NCBI GenBank assembly: GCA_030549775.1 | Contig: CM060175.1 | Location: 105,134,922 to 105,198,921 of the forward strand | Source of the DNA: Tamarix chinensis | Lineage: Eukaryota; Streptophyta; Magnoliopsida; Caryophyllales; Tamaricaceae | Length of the DNA stretch: 64,000 nt | Reading direction: 5' to 3' | Part shown: positions 1 to 11,653 of the stretch, one piece after another | Layout: each line of letters opens with the position of its first letter | Position numbering within the stretch: position 1 is the stretch's first letter | Program-made: the position numbers and the translations under genes | The notes under the pieces: model-generated | The model's input: the letters and a program-made list of their open reading frames with translations, nothing else | The model's database searches: none | Told to the model about the DNA's origin: nothing

Positions 1-1769
1 GAAGAGTAAGGCTTTCATGGGACGGTTAGCCTTTGCATGGGAGTAAATTTTACATGGAAAAAGGTGGTTTAAGGTTTAAGCATGGTGAGGAAAGAGTACT
101 TTGGGTGATTGAAGTCCATAGGTGAAAGATAGTACGTGGATTGGTAGAAGTGTGCATGGGGCCATAACTAGGGTTTTTAGGGAAAAACCCTACGTAAGGG
201 AGTGTGTGAAAGGGTTGATGGTGATTGGTTAGAGTTAGGGTTGAGATTAGGAGGGTGTCTTATGAAGAGGAGTCGTCAAGTGGTAAAGAGGGTGGAGTGT
301 GTGTGCAAAGGGATGGCGTAAAAGAAAAGAAGAGTAATAGGGTTTAGGGGTGGCTAACTAGGGTTTCTTGGACCATGTGGAAATTAGAGAATAGGGTTGT
401 GATGCTCGGAGTGGGTTGTGTGCAATAATGGTGTTGGAGTCAAAGGGGAGTATAGGCTAGGTAAGGAAAAGTGAAGCTAGGGCCACATAGGCCAATTTAG
501 GGTTTATAAGGGGAAAACCTAGTAGGCGATGGTGAGACTAGGTGGAGAAATGGAAAATTGGACCTTGAACCATATGCATGGGGCCTTTTGGATTCATGGT
601 GAGTAGGGTGGAAGGTGAATAAGAGATTTTGGAGTCTTGGGGAGTGTAGAGGTCCCAAGATATGGGACTGAGTCATTCAAGAAGTCTGGGGTAATGAGTT
701 GGGAGTCCATTGAGGGCATGTATGCCTAGTTGGGGTTACTTTTTGAATAAGACACGAGTAAAACACTAATTACTTAAAGTGAAAGATTATTGAGTCGGGC
801 CCAAGTTAAAGTGATTTTTGTTCCACCGACTATAATAGTAGCCAGGAGCACTTTGCCTTGGAGACCGTTCCATCGGTTATAATAGTGGCTAGGAGTGTTT
901 TGTTCTAGAGTAATTATTTCTATTCCATCGACTATAATAGCGATGGTTCCAAGCTCGATAAACCAAACCTTGTATGGTAATATACCACGGGAAAGACAAT
1001 AAGTACTTACAGTAAAACACCACGTGGGTTGGGGCCAGGTTAGGATGATTTCTGTTTCACCGACTATAATAGTGGCAGAGTGTGTTTTGCCGTGGAGTAG
1101 TTGTCTCTGTTCCACAAGCCATAATAGTGAGATTCCCATACTCAAGTGGATACAATTCGAGAGATGTGCAAAGACAGAAATAATGGCCTAAATTCTAATG
1201 ATGGTGATTAACTAGAATGATTTAATGCATGCAATATCTGCCTTTTTATGTTATGTATGGTTTTCGCCATATAGTTACCTTACTTAGTAGGTACCATATT
1301 GATCACCCCTTTCTTGGGTGCTGCTCATTCCCACGAGCAATGGCCCCTCCTAAGTTTGTGCAGGTAGGAGATGATGCTATTGATGACTTTGATGCCTATG
1401 ATACCTTGGGCGTAATTGAGTGATGGCCTGTTGTACTTGTTGTGGGGTCCGAGAGGATGTTCTCCGGACTTATCATTATCTATTTTTCTTATCGTTTTAT
1501 TTCCCCCATAGTGGGTGTTGTTGTATTTAACTTCCATTTCTATATTAACTCTGACATTTGCGTACTTTGGTTTATTTATGAAATGTTGAAACTATTATGG
1601 GTTTTATTGATTACTCGTATTCATACTTTTACTTTATCTAGCCTTGTGGTTAGTATGAGATTGGTCAGGGGTTAATCTTGTGCTGATCACAACGGTAACA
1701 CCCTTATTTTTAGTGTATGGTTTTCCATAATAAACAAAAAATTCTACTATAAATTTTAGATGTGTTATA
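1..1769 (+). mobile_element. Giant LTR-like unit U1, 3' part, cut by window edge
   Basis: This is the 3' portion of the same repeat family as U4 (26,286-30,964) and U5 (33,870-38,499). The order matches: GGGTTT/CATGGGA-rich minisatellite remnants (1-250), a 'TATAATAGTGG' cassette array (about 800-1,140), the segment reading 'CACCCCTTTCTTGGGTGCTGCTCATTCCCACGAGC' in pieces near 1,300-1,340, then 'GCCTTGTGGTTAGTA' near 1,642, and a decayed terminus 'CTATAAATTTTAGATGTG' ending near 1,769 where sister units read 'GTGAATTTTGGGGGTGTTACA'. No gag or pol is visible. Family assignment by internal comparison is firm; the exact 3' end is approximate because the terminus has mutated. Calling it part of a Ty3/gypsy-type LTR is an inference. 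Confidence 0.65.
800..1140 (+). repeat. Degenerate two-hairpin cassette array in U1
   Basis: About four degenerate copies of a cassette containing 'CCRYCGRCTATAATAGTGG' followed by 'CCAGGAGCACTTTGCCTTGG' or 'CTAGGAGTGTTTTGTTCTAG'. Each half can pair with itself. Related arrays occur near 12,440-12,740 (reverse), 29,945-30,250, 37,470-37,860 and 62,070-62,480. Confidence 0.7.
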
Positions 1770-2686
1770 GATATTTTGTAAAAAAACAAAATCTATGGAA
1801 ATGAGTGGAGGTTAATGTGCCACATGGAGGGAGACATATTTGGTCATAAATTCATCCACTACATAAATAAATGAAAGGTGGAGAAGGAAGGAGAAATGAA
1901 TGAAGAAGGAAGGAGGAAGAAAGAAAAATGATTAAGGGTAAAAGGATAATTGTGTTAAGGAATTCAAATTCAATTTAGTCACTACATGGGAAAGGGAGGG
2001 CATAAATGAGTGGTTCTAAACCATATTAATTAATAATGAAATGTTGTGATTGATCCTCACAAGATTTGATAAATATTAAAAGAAAAAAAGTCGCATTTTA
2101 TGACTTTTTATTCTAAAACTATATAAATAAATTCAAAAATAATTAAAAAATATATATAATTTTTTTAAATTATTTTAAGCTCAATTACACTAAGATATAG
2201 CAAATTTTAGTATTTATTTGGATAGCTAAAAGGGGCGGGCTTAAAACACATTTAAGACACACTTGTATGATAAATAATATATTTTTCCAATGACTTGGTT
2301 TGGCATTTTGAAAGAGACTAGAAGACACATAAAATATGAAGGATTTCAAAAATGAAATAATCAAAATGATCTGAAAGAAGTATTATAGTCAAAAGTGGCT
2401 TAAAAAATCTTATAGAGACAACTTTGTGAGAAATGATTACCAAATGGAAATGAATTGTTTTAAAAAGAAAACTAGGGTTTCTAATTTAATAAAGGATGTA
2501 ATAAAATATTCAAAATCATATAATTTTATTTGTAATATAAAAAATCCTAAACATACTAGAATTTTTGAGAAACAAGATATTACACATAGTCCTATTTTTC
2601 AACTTTATCCACCTTCTAAGTTAAAGCAAGTATAAAGTAGTAGAAAGAGTAGCTGAAGTTGGATCCTCTTCCTTTTCAATAAGCGA
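1770..2686. other. AT-rich interval without recognisable gene
   Basis: Strongly A/T-rich DNA with short ORFs only, and no motif of a known protein or RNA gene. Probably decayed repeat or intergenic DNA between U1 and the minus-strand copia fragment. Confidence 0.5.
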
Positions 2687-2791
2687 TCATCTAAGAAAGA
2701 TGTAGTCTAAATCATGTTCCTTGAATAAGATCATCACCTTTTGAGACCACCAAACGTAATTGGTTCCATTAAGTGGCTCAAGTTTAGACAT
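2687..2791 (-). pseudogene. Copia gag N-terminal remnant
   Basis: A minus-strand peptide starting at a Met codon near 2,791 contains 'MSKLEPLNGTNYVWWSQKV', the characteristic start of plant Ty1/copia Gag (K-L-x-P-L-x-G-x-N-Y-x-x-W-S-x-K). Gag packages element RNA in the cytoplasm. Only about 35 residues are left before a stop and unrelated AT-rich sequence, so this is a truncated relic. It lies about 1.6 kb downstream, in the same orientation, of the LTR at 4,426-5,112, so the two probably belong to one element. The intervening leader (2,792-4,425) is unusually long for a copia element. Confidence 0.75.
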
Positions 2792-4425
2792 ATCTCGAAA
2801 AACCGTTGGACTTGCAACAACTATAGTTACAAAACAATGATACCTAACATAAATCCAATAGCAACAAGCTAAAACCATACTTGAAAAAATCAATCTAGCA
2901 ACACAGCAAGGCACCAATTGCAAGGTAAAAAAACACAAAAATACTGAGAGGAGAATTGGATTCAACACTCAAATAACACAAACAAAATCAAATGACACCA
3001 ATAAAAAATAAGACTTATCAACCTCAAGGAGCGGTACGTAATCCAGTTAAATATCAATGTAGTACAACACCCAAGGCAATGCACTGTAGAACTAGCACAA
3101 CGCACCAACTTGAATAGTACACTCAAACGAAGTTTACCATTGCAAACGATTGAACGACAACACCTAAACAAAGAATACCAAAACTAGAAGCTAACTAGAG
3201 CACCAATCCCAAACTCTAAATAAAGTAAAGCAAAATAGTGACTTAAGACAACCCCAGATCAATTTCAAGCACAATAAAGTTGGCACAGCACTAACTCTAT
3301 AAAATCATAATATCTAACACTGTCAAACAGAAATTGAAGCACACTATTCAATTCCAAAACTAACAAAAACGGCAGTTACCAAAATAAAAATATCACTCAA
3401 GTTGAAACCACAATTAATTACCTGACTACAGTAGTAAATCGCATAGAAGGTGCTATGTATACCAGCAACAAAATTTTGCTTTAGATTGATAGGGAAATAT
3501 CACTGTATATACAGAAAACCAAACTAATATCTAAATAGAAAAATCATAACTCATTAAAGGATAAAATATTTATGATATACCAACGTTATTGTGCCGTGGA
3601 ATAAATTCATTGTATTGAAGTAAAATTTCGGTAGGAGGGTGGTGCAATACTCCTGTCGTATTGCTTCCAAGGTCCACAAAACCATCCTCGTTCTCATACA
3701 ATCAAGGAAAATGGTAAAGGAACAACATATCGATGCCCAGAATAATTTTTGTGAAAAAGAAAACAAAAAACTGAGAAAAAAAACCCAGTGCGAAGAAGAC
3801 TTGTTTGTGTCATTGTGTGTGTTTATGAAAAACCAAGGACTAGCCTTAAAAGAAGATAACCAAAAAGTAAAATCCTAGAAGAGTGGACTCCACTCCCAAC
3901 ACCACCGGAAAAGCATCTGTACACGTTCAGACACGGCATACGTTTTGGAAGAGTCTTTTACCGAGTAAAAAGGAAATAAAAATGTTTAAAAACTCTGGCA
4001 AAAAAAAGCATGCTTGGTAGGTCTATGAACTAGCCCAGACAAGCAGTTCCATTCTAAGACATCAACAAAATCACTGTCTCTCGGAACTCAAAGGGAACGA
4101 TATAAAATGGAATGAATAAACTAGACAAATACCATCTATCCCACCAATGTGAGGCTCCAAGAACTTTACCAAGGCAAAACCAGAACCCGTTTGCCATTGG
4201 TTCCAAAAAATAGATCGACCTCTTCCATTCCTCGGACACTCTGATCTTCGGTTCAGTAGGGAGATCATCACCTTCTTCGCATGATTCCAAATTAAGGAGT
4301 AGATGTTGAAAGGACCTGAGTAATATATGACAATATCCACAAGGATCAATACCAAGACAATCAACCAAATAATAAAATCTAAATTTACCACAAATAATTC
4401 ACTAAAGTAATCCACCAATTATGGG
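2792..4425 (-). other. Leader-like or captured sequence between LTR and gag remnant
   Basis: No complete gene is seen. Two overlapping minus-strand ORFs at 4,054-4,418 (104 and 115 codons) read through sequence with more balanced base composition than its surroundings, but neither frame shows a domain I recognise. It could be element leader, a captured host fragment, or a further decayed insertion. Confidence 0.35.
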
Positions 4426-5112
4426 AATCAAGAATAAGCGAATAGATCAGAAAAATAAATCAATCAACACACACGATTTATGCGTGGAAAATCCCTTCGA
4501 TGTGAAGAGTAAAAACCACGGGACGTTTGAGGAGTCCACCCTATTTCCTTCTCTTATTATGATAAATTGAGGGCAAAATGAACCACACAAATCAGGTTCA
4601 AAACAATTCACAGCTCACCAATAAGAACACACATAAGAGATTAAGTAAGAAGAGATTAAAGGTGAAGAATATCACCACAAATCAGAGGTTCAGTCCTGCT
4701 ACAATAACAGACAAACTAGATCTCAAAACGATGATCCAACCGTTCAAGATGAGGCGCTATGTGTCCCCAACAAGCTGAACAAATTTCAGACAAATCCAAT
4801 GGTGAAAACTCTAGCAATCGACAACTTTCCGAAAGATGTCCTTAAACAATCGCAAATAACTCTTCTCCCAAACCCTTTGTCTTCCTCTCTTCTTTTGCTT
4901 CTAATTGTGTGTGTGACTTTCTGAATTCACACCTCTCACTTCTTGCCCTAATTTGTAAAGAAAGTATTTATACCAAAGGCTTAATTAAGAAGCCCAAATA
5001 ATAAGCCCAAGTTGGACTTAATACAAGATTAGTAAAATGTTATCAAATGCCCATTCATTAGGATAAAACAAAATACACATTTTATTAACACATGTGGGCT
5101 AGACCCACAACA
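4426..5112 (-). mobile_element. Copia-type LTR (minus orientation)
   Basis: Read on the minus strand, the segment starts TGTTGTGGGTCTAGCCCACA at 5,112, has a TATAAATA promoter box (plus 4,965-4,972), then a purine/CACA-rich transcript start region. Near 4,482-4,523 it has the 'CCGTGGTTTTTACTC...TTTTCCACGCATAAATC' block seen near the 3' end of many plant copia LTRs, and it ends close to 'TTCCCA' near 4,426. The TG start and TATA position are seen directly. The 3' edge is uncertain by about 10 bp because the primer-binding site is decayed. No matching second LTR is in the window. Confidence 0.7.
4965..4972 (-). promoter_or_regulatory. TATA box of the minus-strand copia LTR
   Basis: TATAAATA on the minus strand, about 140 bp inside the LTR start and just upstream of a purine-rich leader, where an LTR promoter is expected. 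Confidence 0.55.
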
Positions 5113-5289
5113 GTAGAGAGTTGAAGTGGTCTTCTAGATGGTAGGCAGGATCTACCATTTTTTCCTTTAAATAAATCCTGGAAGGAGGGTTGTTGAGGAT
5201 CCATCCTCTACTAGCACAGAGTCGAACCAGAGGAAGAAATCATACGAAGAAAGAAAGCACGTTGGAAGACAAGAATAACAGTGACCTAT

Positions 5290-5291
5290 TA

Positions 5292-5324
<33 letters not shown>

Positions 5325-5340
5325 ATATATATATATTATA
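5290..5340. repeat. (TA)n microsatellite
   Basis: Two runs of TA dinucleotides separated by a short interruption, at the start of the copia-1 5' LTR. Confidence 0.95.
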
Positions 5341-5760
5341 AAATTATTGTTATTTTATAATTAAAGCATTTTACATTATATATTATATATATATATATTA
5401 ATTCTTATATGGTCTATATTAAATTAGATATAAAAGTTGGTCATAAATTTTATATTGTAAGGTAATATATTAATAATTAAGTCTAATCCTAAATCTCTCT
5501 ATCTAATTCTTAATGCTAGAATTAGAATTAAGTTATTATCGATAAAGGCATGCGTATTGTGTGATGAAAAAAATTAAGTGAGATAATTTAATTATCTTAT
5601 TAATTAAATTATCTTAACTTTTTTATTTAAATAATTTTTAAATTTAAATTTGAATGAAAGGGAAGAAAAATAGTTATTGGTTATCATAACCAACTCCACC
5701 CCACTTTTTTTATATGACACATGTGTGGGATTAAGTGTGGGTATTGCAGATTTTTTTTTA

Positions 5761-5778
5761 CACACACACACACACACA

Positions 5779-5816
<38 letters not shown>
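5761..5816. repeat. Compound (CA)n(CT)n microsatellite
   Basis: About 10 CA units directly followed by about 17 CT units. Short repetitive-peptide ORFs here are artefacts of the repeat. Confidence 0.95.
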
Positions 5817-5820
<4 letters not shown>

Positions 5821-6006
5821 GTAGAAATATTTTTCTCTTGCATACATACACGAATATCAATAAGAAAGTAAGGAAGAAGCTATTTTCTTTAATTTTCTTA
5901 GTGATTTCTGTGTGAAATCAAAGAAAATGAAGAAATATAAAGAAGGTTGTCATTGTTGTTCCTTGTTATAAGCACACACCATCGAGTTTGAGGAAAATGA
6001 AGTGGA

Positions 6007-6029
6007 ACCAACCAGCCTATGCACCCTTC
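6007..6029 (+). repeat. Left copy of 23-bp inverted breakpoint repeat
   Basis: A 23-bp segment containing ACCAACCAGCCTATGCACCC occurs here and, exactly reverse-complemented, at 10,338-10,360. The two copies sit at the two ends of the inverted block that carries the 3' part of U2 and the start of copia-1 gag. Confidence 0.9.
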
Positions 6030-7659
6030 CCTCGTCATAGCCTTGCCACTTCCAGCGCCAACCAGCAACCTCCACCAGCTTCGACAGCACCACCCTATCA
6101 CCACCAACCACCACCATCACCCAGCCCAGCCATCTCCACCATCCACTGCCACCTTTCCCTACCTCACCCTGGCAGCCCGACCAACCCCTTCCTCCACGTG
6201 CATGGCTCACGCTACACAGTAGCGTAAGTTGTGTGTGTGGTGTTAACAAATTTTGGTACCCATATTAAATGTAAAGGTATTTTGGTAATTTTAGAAAAAT
6301 AAATATTTTTATATTATAATTAGTATTTTATCTTATAGATATTAATTCGGTAATTTTGGTATTATTTTTAGGTACAAAAGTTTGATTAGCGGAACCTAAT
6401 AATTTTTAATAGATACCTCTAATTTTATGTTTTTGCTAGAATTCAGGTAACATTTATACTCTACTAAAATGATAAATATTATGTGACAGTACATTAGGGT
6501 TTTTGGTGTATGAAAATATGTTAAGCATGATTTGTTACGTTATAATTATGTATTAACTGTTATTATCATGAAAACTGATAAAACAAGTGTGTTATCTGAT
6601 GTAAAATATTTCAGGTACAAAAGTATAATTAAAATGATTCTAATGACAGAAAAATATTTTGTATGATAATTATGCATAAAATAATAGGTTGAGCATGGGT
6701 AGATATAATTGTGGAATAATTATTATGGATGTGTGCTCTAGGGGAAATTTAGTCATTTTTATGTATTATGATATTTATCCTGAAAATCATGTCTAATATG
6801 TATTATCTGTTGTTGATTATGTGATCATGTGTTTTGGATGTTTTAAAAGTGTATGATAAGATTTTGTATGCAGAGCCATGCGTAACGGCAAAATGGTCTT
6901 TTGACATAGCTGATAACTTAAATGTCATAATAAATAATTAAATTATTTTATTTTAGCTTTTTCACAAAAAATTAATAAATAAAATGGATTTAGTATTTAA
7001 ATGGATGATAATCTGATAATCATTGGTCTTAGGGGCATTTTGGTCATTTCGACCTACTGTGCCCAAATGTGAATAATTAGATATAGAATGGCCTTATACT
7101 TTTAATAGGTTAACCTTAGTGTTGACTTTGACCCCGTTTTAGACTGTTGACCTTAGGGTTGATTTGGATAATTGAAAATAAAGGAAAAATGGATAAGTAT
7201 GGAAATGGGAATGATTGTGCAAAATGTGTTATATGTGATCACCTTATAAAATACTAATACGTAAAGTGGAAGACCTCGAGTTTGAGAATGGTTTGTATCT
7301 AGGGGTATCTACCCTAGAGACAAGGTAGGACTCTTCAATTTATTTGGGTTTCTAGTGTACCAATTGTGCCCCCATAAGGCCCTAGTATACTCTATGGCTA
7401 TTTTATGAGCCCTATAGGGGGTATTGATACTTAAGGATTAGGTGTTCGAGGTGAGGAAGGTATTTTGTGCCTTGTGCATCGGTATAAATTGAGTCCTATT
7501 ATGCCTCTAGGTTGGATGGTTGAGAGGGTACCATGATGCTTGTGAGCCGGTATGATCGATGTACTTTTATGTTTCCAGCTTATTATTGCATCCCTCTCGA
7601 GTAAATAAAAATGAAAATGATATGATTGGATTGGAATGATCATTATTGGATATTGGATT

Positions 7660-7915
7660 GGTTTGGTAGTAGCCTTTTTTCCTACTTATGGTTTTGGAAT
7701 TAGCATTCGTGCCTACTTGTGATTTCGATGGTAGCCTTTATGCCTACCTATGGTTTCGGTAGCAGCCTTTGTGCCTACCTGTGGTTTGGTAGTAGCCTTC
7801 GTGCCTACCTACGATTTCAGTAGTAGCCTTTATGATTATCTATGGTTTAGTAGTAGCCTTTGTGTTTACCTATGGTTTTGGTAACAGCCTTTGTGCCTAC
7901 CTGTGTTGGTATTAC
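7660..7915 (+). repeat. Minisatellite, ~32-35-bp unit
   Basis: About seven to eight tandem copies built on 'TAGTAGCCTTTGTGCCTACC' followed by 'TATGGTTT'. It is specific to this unit; sister units carry other minisatellites at comparable places. Confidence 0.85.
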
Positions 7916-8255
7916 GTATGTCAGCATATCTATGAAGTTATGGATTTTATTATACTATACCTGTAAGTATAACTGTGACGTTATGTATTTGGTTATTATA
8001 CTATACTTGTAAGTATAACTGTGATGTTATGTATTTGGTTATTATACTATACCTGTAAGCATACCTGTGGTGTTATGGATTTTATCATACTGTACCTGTA
8101 AGTATACCTATGGTGTTATGAATTTTATTATACTGTACTTGTAAGTATACTTGTGATGTTATAGGTTTTATTATACTATACCTATTAGTATACCTGTGGT
8201 GTTATGGATCTTATTATATTATACCTATGAACATACCCGTGATGTTATGTATCTT
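7916..8255 (+). repeat. Minisatellite, ~60-bp unit
   Basis: About five to six copies of a unit with 'ATTATACTATACCTGTAAG' followed by 'TATACCTGTGGTGTTATG'. It abuts the preceding minisatellite inside U2. Confidence 0.85.
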
Positions 8256-9183
8256 ATTGGGATTTATGCTGAGACATGAATTATGCTGTGAAGGTTATAA
8301 TTGCGTTGTAAAGTTGGGTTTTAATTATTGCTTCAAAGAGCATCTTGGGATGCTTAGTTGATAAGTATTATTATATTCTAAATGAGCACGCATGAACAGT
8401 ATGTAGTTTGGTGACTACTACTTATCTGTTATGATTATTGTATCTTGATCATCTCATGCATGTCTTAAGTTTATATAAAGTATTGTCATGATGCTTTGTG
8501 GTTATTATGTTAGGGTTTTCTTCTAATCATACTTCAGAAAGTATCTTTGGGTTATTCATTTTGGTAAGTTCAGTTGTTTCAAATGAATGAATATGAGTGG
8601 TGTGTGACCTCGATGAAGTTTGATTATCTAAATGATTATTATATTTCTATCCTAGTATGTGTATGTATATGTCTTATACAATGTTAGTTGTATGCCTTGC
8701 ATGCCTTCCATACTTTTTTATCATATTAGTTTGGTATAAAGGGTTGCTCAGTACTGCAGTATTGAAAGGTTCTTTTTTGGGGTCCCTGCCTATTTAATGG
8801 GCAGTAGATTTTGCAGGTCAGCTTCCGAGTTTAGTTGAAAGTCGTTAGTCGGTTTTGAGAGCGTAGGTATCCGATGTCCCCTTTGCTATCTGGTCTCCGA
8901 TTGTATTTGAACTTTCATGTCCTATTGTAATTTCTCTCTTAAGTTTTGGTAGACTACTGAAGTTGCTTTTAACTAGCATCATACTTATCTATTATTTTCT
9001 GTATTCTGACTTTTGTGATCATGTTCTTTAAGTAAAGTAATGTTTTAGCCTTAGAACTTAGTATAAGAATGGTAGAGGATGCCAGACTTATACTGAGTGT
9101 GGCAGTAACGCCTATTAATTTTGTAACTAACGCTTCTACAAAACAAATTTGTTTAGTAGTAATAATGGGGGTGTTACAAATGG

Positions 9184-9635
9184 ACTAGGAAAGCATCAGA
9201 CATGTCAACCTCTAGAGACTTTAGCTGTTCTGCCAAATCCCTCATTCTCATGATGTGCTCACACATACCCTTAATAGTAATGAGCTTCATGGATGAAAAC
9301 TTCATTATCAATATACCAACTAAGGCCTTATCGGATAGGATGAAGTATTCATCTATGGCCCTTAGCAAGTCATTGACATCCTGATGATGATCAACTGAGC
9401 CTTTGATGGAAGAATACATCTTTATCTTTATGTAAATGCAATTAATGCGATTGGCTTTCACCCATCACTCATGTGCTATCTTTTACTCATCAGTGCTATC
9501 TTCAGTAATCACATGCTTAGGATACTTAATAGACTCATCCATATCACAACAACTAAGCTTCAAGAGAATTCTCTCATTCCAAACTTTATAGTTGTCCCCT
9601 TTCAACTCAGGGACTTCAACATTGAGATTATACAT
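9184..9635 (-). pseudogene. copia-1 gag N-terminal half, inverted
   Basis: A minus-strand frame starting at an ATG at 9,633-9,635 reads 'MYNLNVEVPELKGDNYKVW', the copia Gag start, and later 'KFSSMKLITIKGMCEHIMRM' and 'LAEQLKSLEVDMSDAFLV', typical of the UBN2-type Gag domain. It has in-frame TAA and TGA stops near 9,490 and 9,472. The frame breaks at U2's target duplication (9,179-9,183) and resumes 7 kb away on the opposite strand at 16,362 with 'HFILNTLPKEYTSF'. Orientation and breakpoint show an inversion after U2 entered gag. The gene is dead. Confidence 0.85.
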
Positions 9636-9949
9636 TGAATATAACCCAAGACAATTTACTACAAAAATTTACACATACATGTTCACAATCAATTTGAATC
9701 CAAAACATATATATATATATATGCTCTACCCATGTATAGCATATAAAAAATGCAATTAGCATGAATCAAATAAATTAAAAATGCTTGTGGGCTAAGCATT
9801 TAATTCAAATAGACTCATGTATCTTAATATTAAAACTATTAAATCATCCCATAATCCTTCAATCCTTGTAGAAAAAGTGAGAGTAATGACTTAATATTTT
9901 AACCTAATGTATTATATATATACAATAAATGATCCTGTAGGATAAAACT

Positions 9950-9996
<47 letters not shown>

Positions 9997-10337
9997 ATAA
10001 TATTGCAATTAGTATCATATTAATTATATGTGACAAATTAAATACATTAATATATAATTTTATATGATTTTGAAGTGCTATGGCTACGTCCAAACCACAT
10101 AAAAGTATACTAATCACTATAATACATATATAAATAAATTTAAAAAAATATCCAAACATGGCCTTAAGGTATATGGGAATACAACCGTGTAAAAGAATAA
10201 GCCAAACACAGCCTAAGGATGAGAGCACAGCTTTCAATATATATATATGCAATTCTTTGGCCATTGATAAACATAATTACGCACCACTATGGTACTAAAC
10301 ATAATTAACGATCAAGACAGAGGCCTTATCAGGCTTT
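9636..10337 (-). mobile_element. copia-1 leader, inverted
   Basis: AT-rich DNA between the inverted gag start and the right inversion breakpoint. It should be the leader and possibly the LTR end that once followed 6,006. A (TA)n tract at 9,951-10,000 accounts for the Ile/Tyr-rich 121-codon ORF at 9,899-10,264, which is not a gene. A decisive primer-binding site was not found. Confidence 0.55.
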
Positions 10338-10360
10338 GAAGGGTGCATAGGCTGGTTGGT
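10338..10360 (-). repeat. Right copy of 23-bp inverted breakpoint repeat
   Basis: Exact reverse complement of 6,007-6,029. In U2's own orientation both copies represent the same U2 bases, so U2 sequence was duplicated at the two inversion ends. Confidence 0.9.
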
Positions 10361-11653
10361 GCTGCTTGGTGGTGGTCGTTTCGAATGGTAGAGGGTGGAG
10401 GATGGGGCAATTCTGTCATGCAGGGAAGGGTGGCAATTCTGCAGCAAGTAGTTGGATAGGAAGGGGAGCACGACAATCGGGGCTGGGGTGGAGGTGTTAT
10501 GTGACTGTGGTTGGCTAGACGGGCTCGGCGGAGGGTGGTAGAAGTGGTGGATGCATGCGCATGCAGGGGAGAAGGGAGAAGAGGAAGAAGGTAGTGGTTT
10601 GGCCGGGGAGCTGCGTGATGGTTGTAGCCGGTTGGATTAGTGGTGGTGTGGTCGACTGGGAAGTGCAGAGGAGGCTGCGAAGTGGTGGTGGAGTGGCTGG
10701 GCTGGGTTCAATGGTGCTTCTGCTGGGGGTGGTTGGGAAGTGTAGAGGGAAATGGAGAAGGTGGTTAGGTTTGGGGATGGAGTTGCTAGAAGGAAGGGGT
10801 TTAGGCGACGGGGACAAACGGGGCAGAGAAGGGGAGTAGGGGGTGTTGGGTGTTGTGCTGGAGGCGTCTTGGTTGGTGCTAGGAAAACCAAGAAAAATAG
10901 AGTGAGGGAGTTAGGTAGTGGAGGGCTATTTGGTTGGAGGGTCGGGGAAGGGTGCGATGGGGAGGGGAACTGGGAAATCCAAACGAAACAGAGAAAGGGA
11001 AGGGGTTGTGAGGGTGAGGGAGTGTGCGTGAGTGCATGTAGCGTGTATCCGCATATAATGCAAAGGGTGTAGCATGAGGTAAGGAATTGAGGGAGACAAG
11101 GAGAGTGATTAGGGAAGGGAATTAGGGCAAGCAACGGGTAAGATCAAAAGATAAAAATGGTAGAGAAAAAAAATAGTTTTACTTTTATTTTAGGTTTAGT
11201 TTAGGTAGATTAGGATATCGGGTTGAAAATTAATCCAGAAAAAAATAATCCGATCTAGGATAAATTTAATAAAATGGAAAAAGATAAAATAATCGGGAAT
11301 AAATTTTTAGGGATTTATTTCAAGTTACAGATCAAGGTTATTAATAAAATAATTAAGATAAGATTTACGGGTATAAACTATGATTTAAATTAATAATCCA
11401 AATTTTATCAAATTTTAACCTGATTAAATTTATATTTAAATCGTCGTAATAATATGGATAATAATAACACGCTTAATACCCAACCTCCTAAAATAATAAT
11501 TATAACTAATCATACGATTATTTCTAAATAAGCCCTGTATGTAAGTTAATATATAAAATAAAAATAAATAAAAAATCTTATTCGGCAAAAAAATAAGTTA
11601 AATTCATAAAAATGAATCATAACATAATAAATATGTTTTGCGTTATAATTAGC
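10338..11653 (-). mobile_element. Giant LTR-like unit U2, 5' segment
   Basis: On the minus strand this reads as the family's AT-rich 5' zone (11,653 down to about 11,160) followed by the C-rich, Pro/Ser-codon zone (about 11,134-10,340). The last 28 bp of the U2 5' end lie at 16,334-16,361, separated by unit U3. The 165-codon minus ORF at 10,637-11,134 is only the compositional Pro/Ser/Leu reading of the C-rich zone; sister units have equivalents in different frames, so it is not called a gene. Confidence 0.75.

Larger units (their letters stand above)
5287..6006 (+). mobile_element. copia-1 5' LTR/leader (left of inversion breakpoint)
   Basis: The stretch about 5,340-5,560 aligns with 22,365-22,580, the 3' LTR of copia-1: both contain 'ATATGGTCTAT', 'AGATATAAA', 'TTGGTCATAAA', 'CTCTCTATCTAAT' and 'GTAGAATTAGAATTA'-like blocks in the same order. 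The start is placed at 5,287 ('TATTAATATAT') because it matches the TGTTAATATAT start of the 3' LTR with a G-to-A change. The downstream part carries CA and CT microsatellites as in many plant LTR leaders. It stops at 6,006, where the sequence switches abruptly to giant unit U2. The edge in the TA tract is approximate. Confidence 0.6.
6007..9178 (+). mobile_element. Giant LTR-like unit U2, 3' segment (within inverted block)
   Basis: This segment continues the Pro-codon-rich zone (6,030-6,225) and then follows the family order. It holds a 'TTTTTAGGTACAAAAG' junction near 6,366, a domain shared with U5 and U6 (7,270-7,560; compare 37,040-37,340 and 53,510-53,800), tandem repeats (7,660-8,250), and a terminus ending GGGGGTGTTACA at 9,178. 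The next five bases AATGG are the reverse complement of CCATT at 16,362-16,366, the target duplication of U2 inside copia-1 gag. No gag-pol frame is present. The rest of U2 lies inverted at 10,338-11,653 and 16,334-16,361; together about 4.5 kb, matching its sister units. Confidence 0.8.

Noticed and set aside
4054..4418. Two overlapping ORFs, possible captured gene fragment
   Set aside because: No domain recognised and no supporting splice or promoter signal; left as unassigned leader-like sequence.
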